From contig NC_077222.1 of assembly GCF_024763615.1 (NCBI RefSeq), forward strand, positions 60,016,001 through 60,080,000: a stretch of 64,000 nucleotides of DNA, read 5' to 3'. This DNA comes from Phlebotomus papatasi. Taxonomy: Eukaryota; Arthropoda; Insecta; Diptera; Psychodidae. This document shows, piece after piece, positions 22,205-34,200 of the stretch (positions are counted from its first letter, which is position 1; each line of letters starts with the position of its first letter). The notes under the pieces were generated by a model, which worked only from the letters and a program-made list of their open reading frames with translations, was not told where the DNA came from and ran no database searches. Both the position numbers and the translations under genes were made by a program.

Positions 22205-25200
22205 CTGGATATGGAAGGAAAAACAGATAAATTTGCTAAGTTACCTGAAAAAATTTACTAAAAACTACATATGACATTTTCTTTTCGTATACATTTACAT
22301 GAATATACTATGTATTTTTAATTTTGAAAGAATATACAGGTTCTTTTACAGAAAAGGAACACAAAATGACACATATATAGAGGAACAGAAAAACCACTGA
22401 GAAATATAGAATTATTATTATGGAAAACATTCATCATCAATTTATCCTTACCCGGGGGTACTTTGCCCCTCGTGTGGTGTCAACGGGGGTACTGGGGAGC
22501 CCCCAGAATCTTCGGATGGTGTTTTCGACAAGAACAAATTGCCCCCCAATTCCGATACCAAAGTTATTGGGGAACTAAATAATTTATCGTGTCAATTGCC
22601 GTACACGCAATAGAAAATATATTTGTGTTGTTTGTGTGCCAAAACAAGAATTGATAATTGCAACAGATTTATAGTTATATTTTTTTTCAAGTGTAATAAA
22701 AAAATCAGTGTAAGTGTAAAAAAGAGGTGTAATTGTGTATTTTTTTTACAATAAAAATCCATTGGTAGCATAAAAAATTTTGCAAAAAGGATCTCATCAA
22801 TTAATTTGAACGAAAATATTGGAAGAATTTTGCAAGAGGATATATATATATATATATATTTTAAATTGCTTTAATAATTATTTCAAGCACAGAGATTTTA
22901 TCAAACCTCAAGTGGTTAATGGCACAATAATAAGAATTATCTTGCTTACCTGGAGAATACTTTTGAAAATACACTCTGATTGGAATCACCAGTATTTGGT
23001 GCTGATTCAATCGATTCAGACTTAGCTCCTTCACCAGTGAGACCCTCAACCCACGCCAGAGGATATGACAATCTCTTCAGCATCTGAACAGAATAAAAAA
23101 AAGCTGATGTACACAAATTGATAATGCTTAAGGATCTTTAGGGCGGAGAGAAAGAATGAGTAGGGAGCACTCTTTTGAGGATTAATGGCAGTTTTGTAAT
23201 TACTAAATTTTACCAATTTTACTAAAATTTAATACTAATGGTTCCTTCCGGCATACCTTTTAGATCAGAAAAATTTCATAAAGTTAAAATCCACATCCCT
23301 TTCTTTCTTAAAAGTTTTGCATATGTCTATCTTACTCTTTCGAACTCTTCTTCTTCTTTTGAACATCACACCAAATTAGATTTTGTTCAGTCCAATTTTG
23401 ACAGCGAAATAATGGGATAGACTTATGCAAATCTTTTGAAAAAGAAAGAGACGCGAATTTGATTTAATGAAATTATATCGAACAAAAAGATATGCCGAAG
23501 GCATAAAGAATGGAGGAGAATTTATTTTTATCAGTCCAATTAATTAATTGATTAATTAATAATTAATTATTAATTAATTAATTAATTAATTAATAATTAA
23601 TTAATTAATTCCAAACTCTTTACACTCAGAAAAATAATCGAGTAAAACTTATTCGAATCGATGTTGAATTGACTCTTTTTCGTTGTGATTTTCGATTAAC
23701 TATATTTTAGAGTTGATTTTACTTCTATTTACGTGTAATATTCTGAAGAGTTGCTTTAACTTTTTTTTCCTTAAATTTACATGACAAAAGAGTGTAAATA
23801 ACTCTTTTTAAGGCTGAAAATAAATCATTTTAAGAGTTAAAATAACTCGTTCCAAGAGTTAAAAAAGTCTTTTTTGGAGTTAAAATTACTCTTTCAAATC
23901 TCAAAATGGATAGATTTTGAAATTTTATGTTTTTTTTTTATTTTATCATTTTCTTTATTAATATTTTCTTAAACTCAAGTTCACTATATTCCGAACGAAA
24001 TATCACGTATGATGCGCGCACATGTAATACTTTTAGGCAGATTTCTAGTTGATGTTCCATATGAACTTTGTTACACGAAAATCTTCTTGACTGATTCTTA
24101 AAACGAAAACACTTAAGCATATACTTCAGTCGAGATGAACATCGAAAAAGAGTAATAATTACATCGATATCCGACGAATTAATTAAACTCGCACGAAGAG
24201 TTGTTTCAACTCTATTTACTAAAATTTACAACGAAAAAGAGAACAATTACATCGATATTCGTAGATTTAATTCAACTCTGCCATAGAGTTGTTTTAACTT
24301 TCTAGGTTTTTTAGGTTTTTTTTAGGGTACCTTAAATTTCAATTTTAACTGTTTTCGTGGTATTTTCTTAACCAAATTCGAAAATGTTGTAAAAAAAATG
24401 CATATTTTACGTGTTAAAGTTTTACCGCCACAAGCTTTTAATTTTAACGGACTGAAAAAAATCGCTGTATAAAGCGACTAGAGGTTTAACCCAGTTCTCG
24501 AAGGTTACCAATTCCTAAATGTCGAGCAATTTATAGCTTTAAAATATTTCGTAAAATTATTTGCAAATGTTTGTAAATTTCTACCGGTGACTTACGAAAT
24601 GCTCGTAAATCATAACGCACTAAAAAGTTCGTAACAGTTTGTAAGTTTTTTGCAAGCAAATGTTCGTAAATACACAAAAAAATGTTCGTAAAACGTTGTC
24701 ATTTATTTGTAAGGTTTTGCCACATAAAGAAAAATCAGTAAAAGAACAAAAACTGCTCCTCAAGTAATTACGTTATGAACAATGTTTGTGAATACAAACT
24801 TTTATGAACTTTTTAGTGGGTTATACAATTTACAAGCATTTTATAAATTCCCAGTAGGAATTCCCAAACATTTACGAACAATTTTAGGAATCTCTTTTTC
24901 TGAATAATGTTCTGAACTAATCTACTACAGTTTAAGCCGAGATACGGCTTAACGTAATTATAAGCAAAATAATGATCAGACTGCATTCTTTTCAGTTTCC
25001 CACTAAGCCGTTTCTCGGCTTAAGCCTTAAATCTATCTAGGGCATAATGGAACTGTAGCATTTTAGTAAAATTATAAGACTAAGGGCCTTGACAGAATTG
25101 AGGATTAGCCGAGAGACGGCTTAGCGTAATTATATTAGAAATAATGGTAAACTACATTTCCATCATTTTCCACTCAGTCGTCTCTCGGCTTAAGTCGTTA

Positions 25201-28200
25201 GTGTGTCTAGGGCATAAGGCTCCAAGTAGTCGATATCAATTCTTGGCACTAGAAATTATTTAAACATCATTTTTGAATTTCATCTTAATTGTATTCTTTC
25301 ATAGTCTTACAACGTTCATCAATGTCTGAAAAGTTCTAAGGGGAAACAGGGAAACTGCAAAAGATGTTTTTACGCGTTTTATACTCCGAAAGAACCGAAA
25401 AATCATTTAAAGAAATACCAAGAAGCATACTTTGACAGATCCACGAGTAAATGAATGAAATACTTTTTTTTATTAAATGCAGAATTGTCAGATTAATTTA
25501 ATCTGACTACACTGAGAAAAAAACGGGGGTGCGATTAACTTCTGTTCCTCATAACTTTAAAACTTTTTAGTTGTAAAAATATATCAACATTTTTTAATGT
25601 TAATTTTACACCTTTTTACGGGTAAATTTAACATGAAAAAGGGTAATTTTAACCCCTAATACACCTAAAAAGCATAATATTTACATCGATTTCGGATCAA
25701 TACTACAGGGTAAAATAAACATTTCCGGAATGTTATTTTAACTTTTTTGGATTTCTCTCAGTGTACAAATTATTTACTTAATTCGAATAAATAAATAAAT
25801 AAATTAAGTTAGAGTAAAATTTGGAAAGACAGACACTTAAGTAAGAGCTGGAGTTAACATGGATTTGTGTTCTTAATAGTTCAAATTTCGGTAACATATA
25901 TCAAGTTTTCAGATCTGTCCGTTACATTAATTTTTATTAATTACGTAATTTATATTCCAAACAATAAAATTTTCAAAAATTTTCTAATAGATAAAATCGA
26001 AGGGTTTGATTTAGCCATAACGACATCTAAAAATATTTTTATGACCCAGAGTACAACATATTTTTCATATTTATTTCCTAAAACTATTGTGTGCATTTTG
26101 TATACTAGGGGAAAGTGACCATGCTTGATACGATCCAAGCTTAATAATAACTATTTATTTTCTATGTTAATCAATAGTTATGACTTATCGCAATATATTT
26201 CAATAGCTAGTGCTAAGCCTCACATTTCCTAAAAAAATTAGAATCCTAGCTCTTTTTTCCTAGTTTCACGAAGCAAAAATCAAAAATAGGTCCAAAACTG
26301 TAATTTTGATACATGATATTTTATAAGTATTTATTAATTAATGTCGCTGTTCAGGAAAACTACTATCATAGGCACATAGAGGGTTCATCAGTATTAATAT
26401 TTATGTAAAAATATTTTTACTTGGGGACACTGTTTTTGTGGGTGGTGACAAATTCATAAATTCTACCTGTGTCCATCCTATATTTTAAAAAGGTCCATGA
26501 ATGATAATTTAATTGTGGCAACTCTATCATTAGATGTGATTCTTTCATAATTACACCTATTATAATCCGCCAATTTTATCGACAATTGACATAGCCTTCA
26601 ACCCTGTTGCCTGAATTTTAAGGTTGCAGAGTGACATTTTCATGGACTCAAAGTGGAAAAATGGTTTTCGCTAGTGCCCTAATGTCATAAAAACACGGCT
26701 TAGAAAAATTACATAAAAGTGATTTTAAAACTAATAACCAGTCGTACAAACGATTTAAGCAGATAGATTAGAGTTCCGTCTAAACATTGATGTGCAATTT
26801 TTTGTATTCGGTGAAATTTTTGCAGTGAAAATGGGCCTCCGAATTGTCGAATCAATTATTATACAGGAAGGCCCCGGACCCGACACTTATAAAAGTCGCC
26901 ACTGAATTTTCATTTTCTTCTTGAGGAAAATCTAAGGATTTCCAGGAACTATGTGAGGTAGGACTATGAACCTAATAAGTGAGACATTTTTTTGTCATAG
27001 TGGAAGAATCGCTTCGGTTTGTGTGTTAATCAGAAAAAAATCACAAACCTTGGACATCATTTTACAGTATCAAGCATGGTCACTTTCCCCTATGCAGAAT
27101 TATAAAAAAAGTAAAAAAAGAACGAGTGAATTGGTAGGTTTAAAAATTGATTCTGATCTCTTGGAGCATAAGCCTGAGTACTCTAATCTAGTCTAACCAC
27201 AATATGTAAATTCCTAATTGCTTAACTAGAAAATTAATCTAAAGTTTCTGTTTCGATTTTAGGAAATCTCGGTATTTAGTTTTTTTCAATTATTTACACG
27301 AGGATTATTATCAACACGAGGAAAGGTAATTTTGCAGTCTCAGAGCAAGTTTCAATTTTCGTACTTTTGTTAATTAAAAATAAAATTATTCATAAAAACT
27401 AATGAAAATGACTCTTGCTTTGAAATTGAAAATTTGAAATGGCAGCAATTCAGGGAACATTTTCTTCTATCTCTTTATCTCGCCAATGCCTATTTCCAAG
27501 ATTTTATTGCTTTGCCCATCTTTTCTCTTTGATGTAATCTTAACTACGCCTTTGCTACTGTGAGGAAGTCATTGAAAAAAATTGAATTGCGATCATACCT
27601 TGTTTTTCTTATCACCCGTCTTGTCCGCTGCCTGATGTTCGCTATCTTCAACACTGAAGCTCACACTTGACGTCTTCTTGCGCCCACCCTGATCGAGATT
27701 ATTTGATTGAGCCACTGACTGAGCAGTGAGTGCCATTTGTGCAGATTTTGGTGGACTATCGGTAAAATGTGAGGCCGCAATTGTCAGTGGAGGAACCCAA
27801 TCGGAACTGAGAACAATGTCTGCATCGCTGTAGACCTTCTTCGTAGGTATTTGCTGAACAGCTGGCAGTGGCAGTGAATTGGGATCACGTATATCAATCC
27901 CCGAATCATGGCACGACAATTTAACAAGCTGCTGATCATCCACTTCTTCATCTGGCTGACTAATCACTGGTGGTGGCTGTGGCATCGATGCCACAGTCTC
28001 CAGACTCTCCTCTGCCAAATCCTCCTCATCTTCCTGAGATCTTTGACTATTGGAATGACAATTTCTACTTTGATAACAACGTCCAAAATACAATTTGATC
28101 AATTTGGACGAGGAAGAAAAAATAAAACGATCACCGATTAAAAGAGATTTAAACTTGAATTCAATAAAAAAAAAGAAAAAATAATACTCCCTCCGTTCCG

Positions 28201-31200
28201 AAATAAGTCGTACGTTTGGCGAAAAATTAGGGATTAAGGAATGGTTTCAGAGAATGTTTTTGTTATTTGCAAATATCTTGTGTATGAACTATCCTCCATG
28301 TTCAGGGATAATATGGGGATCCTATCACGATGGTAAGTTGAGGAAATGATATGTTGAAGTTGTCCATTATTCGCGTTTTTTTCAAAGAGCTCCGGTAGAT
28401 AGTTAATTACTACATAATGGACTGTGATTAACATTACAGGCTAGAATTTGTTCTAAATTTTTAGTATGCACAAGTAGAACCCAACAGTTATTACCGATAT
28501 GACATTTTTTATATCTCAAAATTTGCAGAATGAGCAATAAAAAGAACATTCTTTTTTATGTGTTCGAATATCTGGATGCAAAATGGTGAGAAATAGGGAC
28601 TTGGGACCTTCAGCGGATCCCCCATAAGTTGACCCTGGAACAATTTATGTGTTTCTCTAAAACATATCCAGAATTGAAGAAAAAAATCGCACGACGTGTT
28701 TTCGAGCAATCCCGAAAAACATGATTTTGGAGGGGAAGGGGAGGGGTGTTGGCAAAATGAAGGACATATTAATGGTCTCAGGGTCAACTTATGGGGGGGT
28801 CCCCCGAAGGTCCCAAGACTGTATCTCTCACCATTCTGCACTTATTTTAGATTGAAAATAAAACGCCAAAAATAAGATATTTTTAAGACATTCGTTCCTC
28901 AACATACCATCAAGACTGGACCCCAATTTTAGTTCTGAACATTAACAATAGTTCCTTACAAGAGACAATTGTTGATTCACAAAACATTTACCAACGAACT
29001 TTCCCTTAATCCCAATTTTTCCCAAACGTATGACTTATTTCGGAACAGGAATTTTTTCCAAATGTACGACTTATTTCGGAACGGAGGGAGTATCAATTAG
29101 AGTTAGTATAAAACTCCAATTTATCTAAATATTAAACCCAAAAAAAGAAAGCATGCAAACCCTTCAACCTCCGCTATCAAATTGAATTCGGTGTTAGTTT
29201 TAATTTTTCTTCACTCCTTACTCCCTATGGAATTGTCCCAAAATGCCCAATATGGGAATGGGAGATGTCATATCCATGAACCATCCAAAGATTCATACTA
29301 TCCTACCCCCAATTATTTACCTATCTTTGCTTGGAATTGCCCAATGATGATCCAATAAACTCTTTCGGCGCTCCTCTAGGCTTTTCATCTCACTTGTCAC
29401 TACATCCAGATTCTTCTCGTCGGATTCTTTCGTCTCATCCTTCTGTCCTTCAGCTGCAATAAAAAAAGACATTTAAAGCTTTACCATTAATATTATAAAG
29501 CATAGAGTATATCTAACTAATAAAAAAGGCTTCATTGAACCTTAAATCTTTTGTCTCCTTTGGGACTCTGGGTACCCATGAAAAAAAGAATTTTTTGGAA
29601 CTATTTAGAATCGATAAAAATCCGATTCTTTTGGATGATTACAAACTATAAGGATGTCCAAATATAGATAATTTTTTGCAGAATCCCAATTAGCTCCTGA
29701 GCTAAGATATTCATGGTCAAATATCGTGAATTTTCGATTTTCTTCTTCCTTGGAGATATTGTGACTTTTTTGATATTTCTAGACCAGAATAAGGAAAAAA
29801 CTCACGGGGCCAATAAGTATGATAACTAACAATTGCAGATTACATAACAATTTTTTCTTAAATTTTCAAAAAACTTGTTCAAACTTTTTGGGTACGCTCG
29901 TCCCTAAAAATCTAGAGGTCAATTGTAAGGTTATCCTGCCAATGCCCGCCATTTGCTTTTTGACACCAACCTTGTAAGAAAATTCCAAGCGGGAGCGACA
30001 TTTTTTCCAATATGGCCGATAATTTTGACATTCGGCAGCGAGGGAGATTGCTTTCAGGGAAGTTTTTCCTATTCTTCCAGATCTTGCTGAATTCTGATTG
30101 TACAGGAAGTGTTTTTTTGGCTCTTGAGAAAGCTTAATATGTCTCCAATAACATCGTGTTGAGAGAAATGTGTGTTAAAGTGTTATTGTGTGAAATATTT
30201 TGAGGAATTTGTTGGCTAGCAGGAACTGGGTGTCCTTTTTAGCATTTCCTGAACATCCCACAACATACTGGTCAATAATTCTTCTTGTTTTAGTGATCAA
30301 CATTGTAAAGGAGTCATTTGACATGCAAAAATAATTCACAAAATTGATATTATTGGTTTTTGGAAAATTGAAGTTTGTTTCCTTTTCGTTCTTTTGGGGA
30401 CGAGAGTACCCATGAGTTTTCCAATTTCTCAGAGGCGGAGAAAATTCTTTCTCCACAAAAGTATCATATTTGACCACTAAGACTTACAATAAAGTGAGTT
30501 TTACTGAAATTCGTTCGCTGGATATGTTGTGGTCCGGAAAGAGTTAACACTTGGAAGGACCCTAGTGGCAGCCGCTGGCAATTTAGTTTTTTTTTTAAAT
30601 ATATTTTACAAGCTTAATTATTCCTAATAACGGTTTGTCAAGGTCAAAGGTTAAAAAGGTTCTAAACCGCGTATATCTTAAAAAAAAATGGGGTAAAGTT
30701 AGGTTCATTGAAAAGGTCTTCGAATCTCTCTGACAAGTCTGAATCGGTATCAACCGCTTATGAGCCGATAATTAATTTTATCCTAAATGCGAATGCATTT
30801 TACTTGTAAGTTATTAGTAACTTACTAATTTACTAGCATTTTACTTGTAAGTTGTAAGTTATATGTAAGTTAAGCCAGGAGAGGCTTCCGCTGCCTACCA
30901 CTACGGCTTTAAATAGCCTTACTTAAGTGGCAGCTTGGACTTTGAGGATTTGGAGAAATCTTTTCCCTGAGGCATTTGTGCCCGGTGTAGAGAGTATTAC
31001 GGGCTTCAGACCTAAGGTTTAGCAACATGGCTTAATTGATTTATTTCCTTATCAAAAATGTTTTTTGAAGAAATTGTTGCTTAAGATTGAATATTAAAAA
31101 GCAAATTATCCACTCGATTTTGAGAAATCAATAAAATTGTCTGATATTTAAATTTTTGAGACCTTGAGGAACTGGGCTAAGCCTCCAGTCTGGAACCGGT

Positions 31201-34200
31201 ATAAGTCTCTGTCTTTACGCTCTGGAAGCATCAGATTATCTGGTCGCCATTACTGAGGGGCATTCTTCCCTGTATCCCAGTTGCATTCAATTGCCGATAC
31301 CAGATGCTGTCTCAATCTCAAGACGCCGAGCGACGCCGAAAGGGAAAAGAATCTTCAAAAAGTCACAAGTCCCAAGAGCAAGGGAATTACTTGGTGAGAT
31401 CTAAGAAATTCTCTTCCTAAGTGGCTTCTTTAGCCTTTGAAGCCAACATTGTACATATACAAAAAAGATAATTCATTTACGGATATTTTATCGATTCATT
31501 ACTGATGTCAAGACCTTTCTAACAAATACAAATTTAACCGAATCGGTTGAAGAATAGGGCTTTTAGAGTGGTTAAACTTTGACCTTAAAAAAATTCAAGA
31601 TGGCGATTTTCTTATGTCATAGGTTTCTTTTGGACAAAATGTTCACCTGGACTACTTCCAAAACATATCCAAAAACAAAAGAAATTGTAGGAGCTATTTT
31701 CTAAATAAATCAGAAAATATGGTTTTGTTGAGCGTGGAAGAAAAAAAACACGCCTAGTTATATTGTAGTTTTTTTTTTCTTGGAGGTTATCGAAGACCGG
31801 TAGTTGATTATCACTTATCGTTTGAGATCTTGGACACGATTACAAGTTAGAATTAGAAAAAGATGAATTATATAACTGCTCTCTCTTTGAGTTTGAGCAG
31901 TAAAATAGGTCAACAAAGACCGAAAAACATTTTGTTGCTTTTTCTTGCTTCCCAGATAGACATGCAAAAATTTTTTAGACGAAGTTGTGTGCCGAAAGTT
32001 TAATATCGTATCGATTTTGATAATATTTTTCTGCATCCTCTATCCTGATTAGAATTATGATTTGTAATTTGTTTTCTTGGTTAGTTACTCTTCTATATTA
32101 TAAATTAACACTTTGAAATGTATTATAAAATTTGTAATGAGAAGTAAAAGAATTTTAAGTAACCGTTCAAAAATGTATTTCTAGAGGCTCCTTTTGCGCT
32201 AACCGTTCTCCCTTATGAGATGATTTTCTTTTCTTTCCTTTTCTCAAATTTGATTTTTTTACTAAACGAACTTGAGCTTTTTGTTCACTAAAGACAACCA
32301 AAATGTAATATAAATTACGTGATTGACGTAATCTATTTCGACTGCACAAAATATAAATTTTCTGCGCTATATTCTGTAATTGGCTCGCAGAATTCCTTAT
32401 TTCGACGACTCAGAATATAAGTCGAACAACTCGATTTTTTACAAAAATCGTTTTATTCGCTTTTTGGATACTTCTTTATACTTTCCTGTGAATATTATAC
32501 TTGAAAGACAATTATTTTCAAAGTTATGGAGATTTTAAATCACAAAAACTTTATACTCAGCAAGTAAAATCTCAGCTTCAAATCGCTTTCTTGTAAAATT
32601 TGCCTACCGCAAGTTATTCGTTAAGGTAAAAAATTTTGGAAATATTTCAATTTCCAAAATTTAAACTTGTTAAATGTCTCGATTTCCCTAAAATTGAAAA
32701 TGTTCCCTAAAGTGGAAAAAATATTATAAACCTACGTAGGGGAAGTGTGCCAAATTTCGGCCAGCTTCTAATTTCGGCCACTTTGAGTGTAATTTCGGTC
32801 ATGGAAATAAATTAATTATAATTTTGTATGTTATCTTCGAATAGTCAATGAATTCATTTTGCTTTTAAATATTTATTCATTTTAGGATGTATTAACACAA
32901 AGATCGTTAAATTTTAGGTATAATTTGAATTTAAATTGCGTTGTAAAAACTCAGTGTGGAAAGAGTCTTACAAAAAATGTAACAGATCGATTGTGTTTCT
33001 AGCAGCCTTGTGATTTGTGGTGAAGTGCAGAAGGTTTTCCTTCGGTGTTTTTCATGAAAATTGATTAGTTTTCATTAAAGATTGTTTCTGTTTATGTTAA
33101 TAGTGAATCAATATTTAAATTTCGGGTAAAATTTCCCAGCTGGATCCTGTATTTATAGAATATATACTTTTTGAGCGTCTCTCCGGTGAGGTAGTGTTGC
33201 CTATTCCGGCAACATCTTTTGCTTTCCTAAATTTCTTATTCATTTTGTGTTTTTTTTTTTCAATTTCTGAGTGCTACAATGTTCTGAGAAAAAAAACCAT
33301 CGCTTCTATGAAAAAGATGATGTGGAAAAGGCCTTGGAAGAGTTCAGGAAGGGCAAATTGCTACGGGAATCTGCGCGTAAATTTGAGATGCTACTCTTTA
33401 GGTCTTCAGGACAAATTACACGGAAGATCTCAGGGCTTGTGGGTCATATAAACGTATTAAACTAAATATTAAACTCGTTCCGGTTGACGTTTTGAAATTT
33501 TCTATCCGTTCCGTCACAAAAGGTGGTCAGAAAAAAGGTGGCCGGTATTTCACTCAAAATGGCCAGAATACTACCCAAAGCAATGTCCATATTATTATTA
33601 ATTTTTCAATATTTTAGGAAGTGATTTAAAGAAAACAAAGATGATAAACTATTTTTCAAGGTTCCACACAACCGTCCCGAAAAGGAAGTAACAAAAAATA
33701 TCAATATGAATTAAAAATATTGCATTTCAAACTTAGGACTTCGGTGCTTATATGCAACTATGCCGAAATTTGGCACACTTAGGGTAAGTGTGCCAAATTT
33801 CGGCATAGTTGCATGCAAGCGTCAAAGTCTCAAGTTTTAAATGTAATATTTTAAATACAAATTGATTTTTTTATTCTCTCTTCTGATTGAGTGTTGCATG
33901 GATCATTGTAAAGAGTTTACCGTCTTTATTTACTCTAAAAAACATTCTTAATACATTTTAAAATGAATAAAAATATAGACATAGCTTTTGTACCCTATTT
34001 CGGCCACCTTCATTCTCATAGTTCCTTGCCCTTCGGGAATTCTTCCAATATCTTTCTCACGTCATCTCGTTTGTCGTAGCTACATTTTTTGTTATCCTTT
34101 TGCATTGTATAATCTGTAGAGTACGTAAAATGTAAAAGTTCATGGAAATTCTAGGAACAAAAAAGGTGGCCGAAATTGCAAGCTGGCCGGAATTAGGCAC

